A DNA stretch of 64,000 nt, taken from contig NZ_LOHF01000014.1 in assembly GCF_002158995.1 (NCBI RefSeq), positions 58,683-122,682 on the forward strand, in the 5' to 3' direction. Source of the stretch: Pseudomonas caspiana (GTDB lineage: Bacteria > Pseudomonadota > Gammaproteobacteria > Pseudomonadales > Pseudomonadaceae). Numbering within the stretch: the first letter of the stretch is position 1; the number at the start of each line of letters is the position of its first letter. A model generated the notes under the pieces. The model was not told the origin of the DNA. It made no database searches and worked only from the letters and a program-made list of their open reading frames with translations. Of this stretch, positions 8,809-18,029 are shown piece after piece. The position numbers were made by a program, and so were the translations under genes.

Positions 8809-9942
8809 TTACTTCTGTTTTTCAAGCTGGTGGTATTTACCGTCTTTGTCCCACTGGTAAACCACGTAGTCGGAAACCTTGAGGTCACCTTTGGAATCCC
8901 AGGCTTTCTCGCCCATTACGGTTTTAACGGGGTGAGCTTTGAGCCACTTGCTGGCGTCTTCGCCCTTGTTGGATTTGGCGCCATTGAAGCCAGCGGCCAG
9001 GGCCTGAACCGAAGCGTAGGCATACAGGGTGTAGCCTTCGGGCTCGTAGCCGGACTTGCGGAACTCATCCACGACAGCCTTGCTGTCTGGCAGTACGCGT
9101 GGGTCAGCGCCGAAGGTCATGTACACGCCATCAACGTATTGCGCGCCGCCAGCGGTGGTAACCAGTTCGTCGGTCACGATGCCGTCATCGGACATGAACT
9201 TGACGTCTTTCAGACCTTGCTCACGCATCTGACGAACCAGAGGACCGGCTTCCGGGTGCAGGCCGCCGAAGTAGACGACGTCTGCGCCGACAGAGCGGAT
9301 TTTGGTAACCAGGGCGCTGAAGTCTTTCTCGCCACGCGTCAGGCCTTCTTCAAGAACCGGCTTCACGCCGCGAGCGGTGAGCTGCTTGGCGGTCGCATCA
9401 GCCAGGCCTTTGCCGTAAGTGTCTTTGTCGTTGATGACGGCGATTTTCTTGCCTTTCAGGACATCGACAATGTAGTCGCCCGCCACGATACCTTGCTGGT
9501 CATCGCGACCGCACATGCGGAACATGGCGGTCAGGCCGCGCTCGGTAACAGTAGGGTTGGTTGAACCTGGAGTAATCGCGATGATGCCTGCTTCGTCATA
9601 AACTTCCGATGCCGGGATCGTCGAGGAGGAGCAGAAGTGACCAACAACGCCAGCAACTTTGTCTGAAGCCGCTTTGTTAGCGACCGCAACGGCTTGCTTA
9701 GGCTCGCAAGCATCGTCATAAGCGGTCAATACGATCTTTTCCCCGTTAACGCCACCAGCCTTGTTGATCGCGTCGGCAGCTGCTTGAGCGCCTTTCATGT
9801 ATTGCTGACCAAACGATGCGTTGGCGCCAGTCATTGGCCCCGCGACGCCGATTTTTACATCAGCCTGAGCAAACGAAGACACGCCGAATGCAGTAGCGAC
9901 TGCAAGTGCAAGAAAGCCTTTTCTGTAAAACGTCTGCGACAT
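8809..9942 (-). CDS. livK: Branched-chain amino-acid ABC transporter, periplasmic binding protein LivK/BraC-like
   Basis: A 377-aa Periplas_BP_6 protein. A signal peptide (MSQTFYRKGF then a hydrophobic stretch) ends at FAQA before DVKIGVAGPM. The ligand-pocket segment GHFCSSSTIPAS (mature residues about 75-90) matches leucine/isoleucine/valine-binding proteins. The start at 9942 has AGGAG 8 nt upstream; a longer frame to 9975 would put residues before the signal peptide. First gene of livKHMGF and directly behind a sigma-54-type promoter (9997-10012). Ligand is probably branched-chain or small neutral amino acids; the neighbouring amaB leaves room for a different ligand. Confidence 0.93.
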   Translation of the reverse strand: MSQTFYRKGFLALAVATAFGVSSFAQADVKIGVAGPMTGANASFGQQYMKGAQAAADAINKAGGVNGEKIVLTAYDDACEPKQAVAVANKAASDKVAGVVGHFCSSSTIPASEVYDEAGIIAITPGSTNPTVTERGLTAMFRMCGRDDQQGIVAGDYIVDVLKGKKIAVINDKDTYGKGLADATAKQLTARGVKPVLEEGLTRGEKDFSALVTKIRSVGADVVYFGGLHPEAGPLVRQMREQGLKDVKFMSDDGIVTDELVTTAGGAQYVDGVYMTFGADPRVLPDSKAVVDEFRKSGYEPEGYTLYAYASVQALAAGFNGAKSNKGEDASKWLKAHPVKTVMGEKAWDSKGDLKVSDYVVYQWDKDGKYHQLEKQK

Positions 9943-9996
9943 GAGTGGTGCTCCTGAGATTTTTTTGATTAGCACTGCAACTACGCAGTTGCTCTG

Positions 9997-10012
9997 AGCA
10001 AGTGGCGTGCCA
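9997..10012 (-). promoter_or_regulatory. Sigma-54 (RpoN) promoter of the liv operon
   Basis: The minus strand reads TGGCACGCCACTTGCT, a full match to the -24/-12 consensus TGGCAC-N5-TTGCW. The invariant GG (10011-10010) and GC (9999-9998) are separated by exactly 10 nt. The predicted transcript start is near 9986, leaving a leader of about 44 nt before livK. Sigma-54 promoters need an enhancer-binding activator upstream, and a repeat array lies 100-215 bp upstream. Confidence 0.8.
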
Positions 10013-10085
10013 TTCGTTTTTTATTCTGATGAAACTCATGGATTTGTTGCGTTAGGCCCGGCTAGAGCCTTGCACTACGGCGCAT

Positions 10086-10203
10086 GCAACCCTCTACATC
10101 AAGCAATGTGCAACCTTTGAATAAAAAGGTGCAACCACCGCCAAAATAGGTAGCAACCTACGCATCAAGCCACGTACAACCTTGCTGTAACAGCATGCGT
10201 CAC
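10086..10203. promoter_or_regulatory. Array of phased GCAACC repeats upstream of the liv promoter
   Basis: GCAACC begins at 10086, 10110, 10131 and 10153, ACAACC at 10176, and a weaker GTCACC near 10198. Spacings are 24, 21, 22, 23 and 22 nt, about two helical turns, placing all copies on one face of the helix. A longer unit, GCAACC...ATCAAG...CAACCTT, occurs twice (about 10086-10119 and 10153-10184). The fourth copy lies in a small palindrome TAGGT-AGCA-ACCTA. Position relative to the sigma-54 promoter fits an enhancer; the protein is unknown. Confidence 0.6.
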
Positions 10204-10306
10204 CTAACTGCACACCGGCGGTGCGCTGGCGCTACGGGACGCACCAATTGAGGTTAGTGGAGGATATGAGCTACTGCGGAAAATCGCATCTCTTGGCTGC
10301 CCCTAT

Positions 10307-10402
10307 CCTGTAGGAGCTCACCGAGATTACGAGGCCAGCGATGGCGATGTGTCAGAAATATCGCCATCGCTGGCCTCGTAATCTCGGTGAGCTCCTATAG
10401 GG
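10307..10402. repeat. REP-like extragenic palindrome, family A
   Basis: The arms are CCTGTAGGAGCTCACCGAGA and TCTCGGTGAGCTCCTATAGG, with GCGATGGCGA and TCGCCATCGC inside. It lies 23 bp from the 3' end of amaB and just upstream of the liv control region. Confidence 0.93.
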
Positions 10403-10425
10403 ATTGCGTTGTGCGAAGCCAGGCC

Positions 10426-11916
10426 TCAGTCGAACGTAATGCCCTGCGCCAGCGGCAGTTCCAGCGAGTAGTTCACGGTCGCTGTCTGGCGACGCATGTA
10501 GGCGCGCCACGAATCGGAGCCGGACTCACGACCGCCACCGGTTTCTTTCTCACCCCCGAATGCGCCGCCGATTTCAGCACCGCTCGGGCCGATGTTGACG
10601 TTGGCGATACCGCAATCGCTGCCCAGCGCCGACATGAACTGCTCAGCCTCGCGCACATCCGTGGTGAAAATGCACGACGACAGACCTTGCGGCACGGCGT
10701 TGTTCAAACGCAGCGCTTCGTTGAAATCTTCGTAGCCAACAACGTACAGAATCGGCGCAAAGGTTTCGTCGCGAACGACATCGCTCTGCTCTGGCATCTC
10801 AACGATGGCTGGAGACACGTAATAGGCATTGGGGAATTTATCTTCCAGCTGACGCTTGCCGCCAAACACCTTGCCGCCTTCGCTCGTTGCCTGCTCCAGC
10901 GCGTCCTGCATGGCCTGATAGCTGTGCTTGTCGATCAGCGGACCTATCAGATTGCCTTCCAGCGGGTGACCAATCCGGATTTTCTCGTAAGCGGTTTTCA
11001 GACGCGAAACGATCTCGGCCTTCACCGACTCATGGGCGATCAAACGACGCAGGCTTGTGCAGCGCTGTCCGGCAGTCCCTACAGCGCTGAACAGGATGGC
11101 GCGTACGGCGAGATCCAGGTCGGCTGTCGGGCTGAGAATCATGGCGTTGTTACCGCCCAGTTCGAGGATGCTGCGAGCGAAACGCGCGGCGACTTTTGGA
11201 GCCACTTCACGCCCCATTCGGGTGCTGCCCGTTGCACTGATCAGAGCCACACGCGGATCATCGACCAGCGCCTCACCCGCATCACGACCACCTATGACCA
11301 CCTGTGCCAGATACTTCGGCGCATCGGCGAAGTTAGCCGCAACTTTGTCGAACAGCGCCTGACACGCCAGACCGGTCAACGGCGTTTTCTCCGACGGCTT
11401 CCATATCACCGAGTTGCCGCACACCAGCGCCAACGCGGTATTCCACGACCAGACCGCAACCGGGAAGTTGAACGCACTGATCACGCCAACCACGCCCAGC
11501 GGATGCCAGGTTTCACGCATGTGGTGGCCTGGACGCTCGGAGGCGATAGTCAAGCCGTACAACTGGCGAGACAGGCCGACGGCGAAGTCGCAGATATCGA
11601 TCATTTCCTGCACTTCACCCAGACCTTCCTGAGTGATCTTGCCAGCCTCCCAGGAAACCAGCTCCCCCAGATCAGCCTTGTGCTTGCGCAGCGCTTCACC
11701 GAACAGGCGAATCAGCTCACCGCGACGCGGGGCCGGTACTTTGCGCCACGCCTGGAACGCAGCGTCGGCACGTGTGACCTGCTGCTCGACTTCGGCAGCA
11801 CCTTCCCAACTCACTGCGCCAATTCGGCTGCCGTCGATGGGGGTGTGAACAGGCTGGTCGCCCTTCTGGTACAGCGCGGGGTCGACACCGAGGCGGGTTA
11901 GCAGGTCGGTAAGCAT
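10426..11916 (-). CDS. amaB: L-piperidine-6-carboxylate / alpha-aminoadipate-semialdehyde dehydrogenase
   Basis: A 496-aa aldehyde dehydrogenase of the ALDH7 (antiquitin) type. The general-base Glu is in ILELGGNNAMIL, the catalytic Cys in AGQRCTSLRR, and the NAD-binding SATGSTRMG motif is present. In pseudomonads this subgroup (AmaB) oxidises the semialdehyde from L-pipecolate in lysine catabolism to L-alpha-aminoadipate. AGGAGA lies just before the start. It is divergent from a LysR gene with 150 bp between. No amaA (pipecolate oxidase) is nearby. The assignment to AmaB rather than another ALDH7 rests on overall family resemblance. Confidence 0.85.
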   Translation of the reverse strand: MLTDLLTRLGVDPALYQKGDQPVHTPIDGSRIGAVSWEGAAEVEQQVTRADAAFQAWRKVPAPRRGELIRLFGEALRKHKADLGELVSWEAGKITQEGLGEVQEMIDICDFAVGLSRQLYGLTIASERPGHHMRETWHPLGVVGVISAFNFPVAVWSWNTALALVCGNSVIWKPSEKTPLTGLACQALFDKVAANFADAPKYLAQVVIGGRDAGEALVDDPRVALISATGSTRMGREVAPKVAARFARSILELGGNNAMILSPTADLDLAVRAILFSAVGTAGQRCTSLRRLIAHESVKAEIVSRLKTAYEKIRIGHPLEGNLIGPLIDKHSYQAMQDALEQATSEGGKVFGGKRQLEDKFPNAYYVSPAIVEMPEQSDVVRDETFAPILYVVGYEDFNEALRLNNAVPQGLSSCIFTTDVREAEQFMSALGSDCGIANVNIGPSGAEIGGAFGGEKETGGGRESGSDSWRAYMRRQTATVNYSLELPLAQGITFD

Positions 11917-12066
11917 GTTCTCTCCTGATTTCGGGAATGCTGAAATAACGGTAAATCTTCAGGCTCTAGTAATAACTGGCCTTAACGCCATCAACAAACG
12001 ACCATTAGGCGAGATATCATTCCTTTTATTCATGCTCGCAGTATCAAGATCGGAAAAGGCTAGAAC

Positions 12067-12963
12067 ATGCTCAACAGACGCCACCTGCCGTCCATCACAG
12101 CGTTGCAATGCTTCGAAGCGGTCACCCGGCATTTGAGCTTCACGCGCGCTGCCGAGGAACTGAACCTCACGCAAAGTGCGGTCAGCAAGCAAGTGGCGCA
12201 GCTTGAGGAATTAGTCCAGCACTTACTGTTCCGCCGCGTGCGTCGCCGTTTGCAGTTGACCCCGGCGGGCGCGCTGTATCTGGGCGAAGTGCGCAAGATT
12301 CTGAGCCAGATGGAGATGTCCACCCACTTCCTGCGCTCCTATGGCGGCGAGACCGAAGTGCTGCGGGTCTCTACACCCTCGACCTTCGGCGCACGCTGGC
12401 TGGTGCCGCGCTTGAAAGGCTGGCGTCTGCGCCACCCGCATATCCATCTGGATGTGGTCAACGAGCAGGAAAACGACGACCTGATTCAAAGCCGCTGCGA
12501 TTTCACGTTTTACTTCGGCCAGGGCGCACGGCCGGGAGCGGAGAGTATTCGCTTGTTTGGGGAAGAACTGGTGCCCGTCTGCGCACCGAGCGCCCTACCC
12601 GCGACGCCGTTTACCGATCCGACGCAATTGGCCGATCTGGTCCTGCTGCAAAACGCCAATCGTCCGCAAGGCTGGCATGACTGGTTCGACAGTCAGGGCT
12701 ATCACACCGAACACAGCTACCACGGGCCGCGCTTCGAAACGTTCTACATGTGCATTCGGGCTGCACAAGTCGGCTGCGGCGTCGCCTTGCTGCCGCGCTT
12801 TCTGGTGGAAGAAGAACTGGCCGACGGCAAGCTGGTCATCCCTTGGCAACACGCTTTGCCGAGCAGCGACGCGTACTACATGGCCTACCCGGAGCATGCG
12901 GCTGAAGTGCCGAAGATCAGGGATTTTGCCAAGTGGATGCTGGAGCAGTTGGGGGAAAAGTAA
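12067..12963 (+). CDS. LysR-family transcriptional regulator (GcvA-like subgroup)
   Basis: A 298-aa LTTR. The N-terminal helix-turn-helix (about residues 5-64, FEAVTRHLSFTRAAEELNLTQSAVSKQVAQLE) is followed by a co-inducer domain of about 90-295. It opens with LPSITALQCFEAV as GcvA/AmpR-type regulators do. It is divergent from amaB, and LysR proteins commonly control the divergent gene, so it is probably the amaB activator; this is inference. Only a weak AAAAGG precedes the ATG. A family-C palindrome follows 9 nt after the stop. Confidence 0.9.
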   Translation: MLNRRHLPSITALQCFEAVTRHLSFTRAAEELNLTQSAVSKQVAQLEELVQHLLFRRVRRRLQLTPAGALYLGEVRKILSQMEMSTHFLRSYGGETEVLRVSTPSTFGARWLVPRLKGWRLRHPHIHLDVVNEQENDDLIQSRCDFTFYFGQGARPGAESIRLFGEELVPVCAPSALPATPFTDPTQLADLVLLQNANRPQGWHDWFDSQGYHTEHSYHGPRFETFYMCIRAAQVGCGVALLPRFLVEEELADGKLVIPWQHALPSSDAYYMAYPEHAAEVPKIRDFAKWMLEQLGEK

Positions 12964-12971
12964 ACGCAATC

Positions 12972-13063
12972 TCCGTAGGAGCGCACAAGCACCGCGAGGC
13001 CGCGATAGCGTTGTATCAAGCAGGACGCCATCGCGGCCTCGCGGTGCTCGTGCGCTCCTACAG
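12972..13063. repeat. REP-like extragenic palindrome, family C
   Basis: The left arm is CCGTAGGAGCGCACAAGCAC and the right arm GTGCTCGTGCGCTCCTACAG, with CGAGGCCGCGAT inside. It is nearly the same sequence as 14905-14997. The 250 bp between it and the next gene hold no other clear feature. Confidence 0.92.
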
Positions 13064-13317
13064 AAAAGGTTCAGATATTCATTCCATATTTGAAGAGCCG
13101 CCCCGGTGTTCATGAGATTGCGCTGTCTCGCGGCAACCAGCACCCCACCAAATCCTGACGCCAGCATTACGGCTGCTTCCACCCACCAAATAGTTTTTTA
13201 TGGCTGTGTGCTGCTCCGGCGTTGAACCTATATTCCAGCAACCTTGGGTAGAAGCTTTCGCGTCTGCATGTCGATCGCTCCGTAGTTTCCTGACTTGATC
13301 TCCTGACAGGTGACGCT

Positions 13318-14832
13318 ATGGCGACAACTCATATTGCAGAGGCAAACTCCCAGACCTGGCTCAATGACAGGCATCTGACGGTTATCCTGCTCGTGCTGCC
13401 AGTGATGCTGATGACGCTGGCGATCCTGATCAACAACCACGGGATGTTCATCTACACGCTGGACGATCCCTACATTCACCTCGCGCTGGCCAAACAAATG
13501 TTCAGCGGCCATTACGGTATCAATCCAGGCGAGTTTTCGGCGCCGTCCTCAAGCATTCTCTGGCCATTCCTGCTCGCACCTTTTGCCGTTTTTGGTAGCG
13601 GGATGGTCTTCGCGCCGTTCTTCCTGAATGTGATTTTTGCGCTCCTGACTATCGGTCCGCTTATCAAGTTGCTCGACGGTTTGCACCCGATCAGCAAAGT
13701 TTTCATTCTCGGCGGTTTCTTCCTTGCCACTAATCTCTATGGTCTGATTTTCGCAGGGATGGAGCACACGCTGCAGGTCTATCTTGTGACCTTGATAGCC
13801 TGCGCGGTGGTGAAAAGGGAGTTTGGCCAGATAGCCATAACTCCCCTGACCGTCTACGTCGCGCTGATTTTATTGCCACTGGTGCGCTATGAAGGACTGG
13901 CCGTTTCGCTGCCTGTGCTGGCTTATCTGTTCTGGCATGGCGAACGACGCGCGACAGTCGTCAGCGCAGCCCTCATCGGTGCGCTGGTCATCGCGTTCTC
14001 ACTGTTTCTCAGTCATCTGGGGCTGGGCTATATACCTTCTTCCGTGCAGGCAAAAACCGGTACTGGGCTGGCCGCACTGTTCTTCAACGTCACCAATCAG
14101 CTCGACGCCTATGGCTGGGTCTTGCTCGCCCAGTTGTTCGTGTGCGTGCTGTTCTTCGACAGAAAGCCGCTGATTCTTATGCTGCTTACAGTGGCCGCAC
14201 TGCACACGCTGTTTGGTCGGTCCGGGCAAGGCCGTTATGAAGCCTATTGGCTAACCTTTGTTGGCGTGTTCGTGATTTACGCCTGTGTCACGCGCATGAG
14301 TGAGCGTTACATGACTGCGCTGTTCGCCATGCTACCGGTTGCCTTTGCGATTCCCGTGTACACGACGCTGCGGGTGCCTCTTTCCTCGGCAGCGATTTAT
14401 AACCAGCAGTATTCCAGCGCAGAGATTGTCCGGGCATTGGGCGAACCGGTTGCCGTCAATGACTTGGGCCTGGTGGCACTCAATGGCAATCAATACATCC
14501 TGGATTTGTGGGGACTGGGCAGCATCCAGGCGCTGCACTATCGGAAGACGCGCAACGACGTTGACTGGATGACAACCCTGATGGACGAGAAACACGTGCA
14601 TTACGCGTTTGTTTACAACGAGTGGTTCCCCGAAAGGCCGAAGAACTGGATTGAAGTGGCAGAGATGCGCCTGACCATCCCTCGCGCCTCGGCCGCAGCA
14701 TCCAGCGTTTTTTACTACGCCACGGACGAAGAATCAGCGAAAAAGCTCAAGGCCGTAATGGAGCGATTTCGTGATGAAACACCCAACGGGAAATTCACTC
14801 TGAGTTTTCCGGTGGTTGCGGCGGCGCGCTGA
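13318..14832 (+). CDS. Multi-pass membrane protein, GT-C glycosyltransferase-like
   Basis: A 504-aa protein with about ten to eleven hydrophobic segments over residues 20-360 and a soluble C-terminal part of about 140 residues. The first periplasmic loop carries TLDDPYIHLALAKQMFSGHYG (about residues 45-65); an acidic pair in this loop is the hallmark of GT-C enzymes such as ArnT and protein mannosyltransferases, which use lipid-linked sugars. I infer a lipid-linked-sugar transferase without being able to name donor or acceptor. AGGTG lies 7 nt before the ATG. It stands alone and is bracketed by two family-C palindromes; no polysaccharide genes are near. Confidence 0.6.
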   Translation: MATTHIAEANSQTWLNDRHLTVILLVLPVMLMTLAILINNHGMFIYTLDDPYIHLALAKQMFSGHYGINPGEFSAPSSSILWPFLLAPFAVFGSGMVFAPFFLNVIFALLTIGPLIKLLDGLHPISKVFILGGFFLATNLYGLIFAGMEHTLQVYLVTLIACAVVKREFGQIAITPLTVYVALILLPLVRYEGLAVSLPVLAYLFWHGERRATVVSAALIGALVIAFSLFLSHLGLGYIPSSVQAKTGTGLAALFFNVTNQLDAYGWVLLAQLFVCVLFFDRKPLILMLLTVAALHTLFGRSGQGRYEAYWLTFVGVFVIYACVTRMSERYMTALFAMLPVAFAIPVYTTLRVPLSSAAIYNQQYSSAEIVRALGEPVAVNDLGLVALNGNQYILDLWGLGSIQALHYRKTRNDVDWMTTLMDEKHVHYAFVYNEWFPERPKNWIEVAEMRLTIPRASAAASSVFYYATDEESAKKLKAVMERFRDETPNGKFTLSFPVVAAAR

Positions 14833-14904
14833 GACCGCATTTACAGATCGCACTTCCATTCAGGTACTTCGGATTCCTGATGCTGCCGCGCGACGAACGA
14901 TGGA

Positions 14905-14997
14905 TCTGTAGGAGCGCACGAGCACCGCGAGGCCGCGATAGCGTACTCCCTGATACACCGCCATCGCGGCCTCGCGGTGCTCGTGCGCTCCTACAGG
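14905..14997. repeat. REP-like extragenic palindrome, family C
   Basis: The arms are TCTGTAGGAGCGCACGAGCA and TGCTCGTGCGCTCCTACAG, with CGAGGCCGCGATAGCG inside and CGCCATCGCGGCCTCG opposite. It is close to identical to the copy at 12972-13063 on the other side of the membrane-protein gene. Confidence 0.93.
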
Positions 14998-15024
14998 TCA
15001 GCTAGCCATTTCATGCTTGATAAG

Positions 15025-15088
15025 GGCTGTCGAAGGCTGCGAAATCAATACATCTGAAACACATCAATCGCGGCCTTCGGCAGTTCCA
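15025..15088. repeat. Degenerate REP-like palindrome, family B
   Basis: GGCTGTCGAAGGCTGCGA at the left pairs with CGCGGCCTTCGGCAGTTCC at the right. The outer GTAGGAG ends are eroded. Together with the previous palindrome it fills most of the 429-bp gap before pncB; the pncB promoter must lie in the remaining 170 bp. Confidence 0.75.
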
Positions 15089-15261
15089 CGAACTCCCCCG
15101 CCAAAGAAAACTGCCCCTATTCCGCCTCGGCTGGCATTATGTCGGGCATTATCAACAACAAGCTCAATGAGCGCTCGATGGCTCTGCCACGGGACGCCCG
15201 TGACCACTTGATTCATTTTTGTTTGGCCGCGTCTGGCGGCCGGTCCTGCTGGAGCGACCCA

Positions 15262-16461
15262 ATGAGCGAAAGCGCTTTCTCCAATCGCATCGTGCAAAAC
15301 CTGCTCGACACCGATCTGTACAAACTGAGCATGATGCAGGCGGTATTGCACAACTACCCCAACGTCGACGTTGAGTGGGAGTTCCGCTGCCGTAATGGTG
15401 AGGAATTGCGCCCTTACCTGGGTGAAATCCAGCAACAAATCCAGAAACTGTGCGAACTGTCACTGGCGGCTCCGGAGCTGAACTTCCTGGAACGCATCAA
15501 CTTCATGAAGCCAGACTTCCTGAGGTTTCTTGGCTTGTTCCGCTTCAACACCCGCTACGTCAAAACCACTATTGAAAATGATGAGCTGTGCATTCGCCTG
15601 CAGGGGCCATGGCTGCATGTGATCCTCTTCGAGGTACCCGTGCTCGCGATCGTCAGCGAGGTGCGCAACCGCCATCGTCATCCTGAGATTCTGCTCAGCC
15701 AGGCGCGAGATCAGCTTTATCGCAAGTTCGACTGGCTCGCCGCCAACGCTGATGCTGACGAATTGGCCCAACTCAAGGTCGCGGACTTCGGCACCCGTCG
15801 GCGTTTTTCCTACCGCGTTCAGGAAGAAGTCGTCGACGTGCTCAAGCGTGACTTCCCTGGCCAGTTCGTCGGCACCAGTAATGTGCAACTGGCACGCAAG
15901 TTTGACCTGAAACCGTTGGGCACCATGGCCCACGAATGGATCATGGCTCATCAACAGCTCGGGCCGCGCCTGATCGACAGTCAGAGCGCCGCGCTTGACT
16001 GTTGGGTGCATGAATACCGGGGTTTGCTGGGGATTGCCCTGACAGACTGCATCACCACCGATGCCTTCCTGCGGGACTTCGATCTGTATTTCGCCAAACT
16101 CTTCGACGGTCTGCGCCATGACTCCGGCGATCCGGTGAAGTGGGCCGAAAAATGCATCTCGCACTATCAGAAGCTGGGCATTGACCCTATGAGCAAGACG
16201 CTGGTGTTCTCTGACGGCCTGACTTTACCCAAGGCGTTGGAAATATTTCGTGCGTTGCGCGGTCGCATCAATGTCAGTTTCGGAATAGGCACTAACCTGA
16301 CCGCAGACATACCGGGCGTTGAACCCATGAGTATCGTCCTGAAAATGACCGCCTGCGCCGGACAGCCCGTCGCGAAAATTTCCGACGAGCCCGGCAAGAC
16401 GCAATGCAAGGACCCCAATTTCGTCTCGTACCTGCGACATGTGTTCAAAGTGGCGGATTAA
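15262..16461 (+). CDS. pncB: Nicotinate phosphoribosyltransferase
   Basis: A 399-aa enzyme making nicotinate mononucleotide from nicotinate and PRPP, the entry of the NAD salvage pathway. The start at 15262 ([22 protein letters not shown]) matches the family N-terminus; the frame runs further upstream but the extra residues are not protein-like. GGAG lies 8 nt before. Typical motifs are [17 protein letters not shown] and the phosphate-binding [11 protein letters not shown] region. It is followed after 46 bp by nadE, the last enzyme of the same pathway, so the pair likely forms an operon. Confidence 0.96.
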   Translation: MSESAFSNRIVQNLLDTDLYKLSMMQAVLHNYPNVDVEWEFRCRNGEELRPYLGEIQQQIQKLCELSLAAPELNFLERINFMKPDFLRFLGLFRFNTRYVKTTIENDELCIRLQGPWLHVILFEVPVLAIVSEVRNRHRHPEILLSQARDQLYRKFDWLAANADADELAQLKVADFGTRRRFSYRVQEEVVDVLKRDFPGQFVGTSNVQLARKFDLKPLGTMAHEWIMAHQQLGPRLIDSQSAALDCWVHEYRGLLGIALTDCITTDAFLRDFDLYFAKLFDGLRHDSGDPVKWAEKCISHYQKLGIDPMSKTLVFSDGLTLPKALEIFRALRGRINVSFGIGTNLTADIPGVEPMSIVLKMTACAGQPVAKISDEPGKTQCKDPNFVSYLRHVFKVAD

Positions 16462-16507
16462 TCCGCAAACAGAATCCGTCGCCTCCATCCTTACCAAGGA
16501 GTGAATC

Positions 16508-17335
16508 ATGCAAGCCGTACAGCTCCAGATTGCTGAGCAGCTCAAGGTCCAACCACCTTTCGCCGACGAAAACGCACTTCAGGCCGAGGTCGCCCGGCGT
16601 ATCGTTTTCATTCAGGACTGCCTGACCAACGCCCGACTCAAAACCCTTGTATTGGGCATCAGCGGCGGGGTGGACTCATTGACCGCGGGGTTGCTGGCTC
16701 AGCGCGCCGTTGAAGAACTGCGGTCCACAACCGGTGACGAAAGCTACCAATTTATCGCTGTACGCTTGCCTTACCTCGTCCAGCATGACGAACACGAAGC
16801 TCAGGCGTCGGTGGACTTCATCAATCCGGACATACGCCACACGGTGAACATCGGCGGCGCGGTAAAAGCGATGGCGAGCGAGATCAAGGCGTTCGAAGGT
16901 CAGCATGCCAGCGCTGTGGATTTCGTACTCGGCAACACCAAAGCGCGCATGCGCATGGTCGCGCAGTACACCATCGCTGGCGCTCATCAGGGCCTGGTGA
17001 TCGGGACCGATCATGCAGCGGAAGCCGTGATGGGATTCTTCACCAAATTTGGCGACGGCGCTTGTGACCTCGCACCACTGAGCGGGCTGGTAAAAAACCA
17101 GGTTCGCGCTATTGCCCGCCACTTCGGTGCGCCGGAGTCGCTGGTTGAGAAAGTGCCGACAGCAGACCTGGAAGACCTGATGCCAGGCAAGCCGGACGAA
17201 GCGTCACACGGCGTGACTTACGCTGAGATCGACGCCTTCCTGCATGGTGAGCCAGTGCGTGAAGAAGCGTTCAAGATCATTTGCGACACCTACGCCAAAA
17301 CCCAGCACAAGCGGGAATTGCCGTACGCGCCTTGA
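16508..17335 (+). CDS. nadE: NH3-dependent NAD synthetase
   Basis: A 275-aa enzyme that amidates deamido-NAD to NAD with ammonia and ATP. The ATP-pyrophosphatase loop SGGVDS is at about residues 51-56, and [19 protein letters not shown], a core family motif, at about 165-183. There is no glutaminase domain, so it needs free ammonia. AAGGAG lies close before the ATG. Second gene of the pncB-nadE pair. Confidence 0.96.
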   Translation: MQAVQLQIAEQLKVQPPFADENALQAEVARRIVFIQDCLTNARLKTLVLGISGGVDSLTAGLLAQRAVEELRSTTGDESYQFIAVRLPYLVQHDEHEAQASVDFINPDIRHTVNIGGAVKAMASEIKAFEGQHASAVDFVLGNTKARMRMVAQYTIAGAHQGLVIGTDHAAEAVMGFFTKFGDGACDLAPLSGLVKNQVRAIARHFGAPESLVEKVPTADLEDLMPGKPDEASHGVTYAEIDAFLHGEPVREEAFKIICDTYAKTQHKRELPYAP

Positions 17336-17348
17336 TGCGGGCGAGGCC

Positions 17349-17409
17349 CCTGCAGGAGTGAACTTGTTCGCGAGGCGTGTTACCTGACACACCGCCTCGC
17401 AAACAAGTT
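17349..17409. repeat. REP-like palindrome, family D
   Basis: GTGAACTTGTTCGCGAGGCG pairs with CGCCTCGCAAACAAGTT. Related copies lie at 52639-52732 and 62789-62882. It directly follows nadE and may act as its 3' hairpin. Confidence 0.75.
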
Positions 17410-17448
17410 ATCAAACAACATGCAATCCAGTGGACTGAAATGCATTTT

Positions 17449-17523
17449 CTGTAGGAGCTGCCGAAGGCTGCGAAGCATTTCTCCTGATACTCCGCGATCG
17501 CAGCCTTCGGCAGCTCCTATAGG
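17449..17523. repeat. REP-like palindrome, family B
   Basis: CTGTAGGAGCTGCCGAAGG and its complement CCTTCGGCAGCTCCTATAGG, with GCTGCGA and TCGCAGC inside. It lies between the converging nadE and azu genes, 60 bp after the stop of azu. Confidence 0.93.
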
Positions 17524-17582
17524 TCCAATCCTTGCCGCAAGACAGCGCGGCACCATGGACCGGGGTGCTCTTGAGGGAACGC

Positions 17583-18029
17583 TTACTTCAGCGTCACAGT
17601 GCCCTTCATCATGCTGATGTGGCCTGGGAACGAGCAGAAGAAGCCATACTTTTCAGCCGGATCCAGCTTCGACACATCGAAGGTCACCGAATCCGTCTCG
17701 CCAGCGCCAATCACTTTGGTGTGCGCGATGATGCGAGCGTCGCCTTCTTTCAGGTACTGCTTGTCGATACCTGCACCCAGGCCATCAGTAGCGATAGCCT
17801 GCATGTCTGCTTCTTTGCTCAGCACCCAGTTATGGCCCATGACGTTCTTTGGCAGGCTGCCGGAATGCGTGAGGTTGACCGTGAAGGTCTTGCAGCTTTT
17901 ATCGATTTCAACGGCCTTGGTCTTGAAGGACATCTGATCGGTGGAGTCGACAGTCGTACTGCACTCTGCCGCCAGCAAATGCCCGCTGGCCAATGTCAGC
18001 AGGGATACAGCAACAAGCTTGCGAATCAT
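17583..18029 (-). CDS. azu: Azurin (periplasmic type I blue copper protein)
   Basis: A 148-aa precursor with a 20-residue signal peptide ending LLA before [10 protein letters not shown]. In mature numbering the disulfide cysteines are Cys3 and Cys26, and the copper ligands His46 (MGHNW), Cys112, His117 and Met121 ([10 protein letters not shown]) are all in place. The mature 128 residues are the standard length. It carries electrons in the periplasm between respiratory or detoxification partners. No full ANR box (TTGAT-N4-ATCAA) was seen in the 100 bp upstream. It stands as a single gene facing nadE. Confidence 0.97.
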   Translation of the reverse strand: MIRKLVAVSLLTLASGHLLAAECSTTVDSTDQMSFKTKAVEIDKSCKTFTVNLTHSGSLPKNVMGHNWVLSKEADMQAIATDGLGAGIDKQYLKEGDARIIAHTKVIGAGETDSVTFDVSKLDPAEKYGFFCSFPGHISMMKGTVTLK

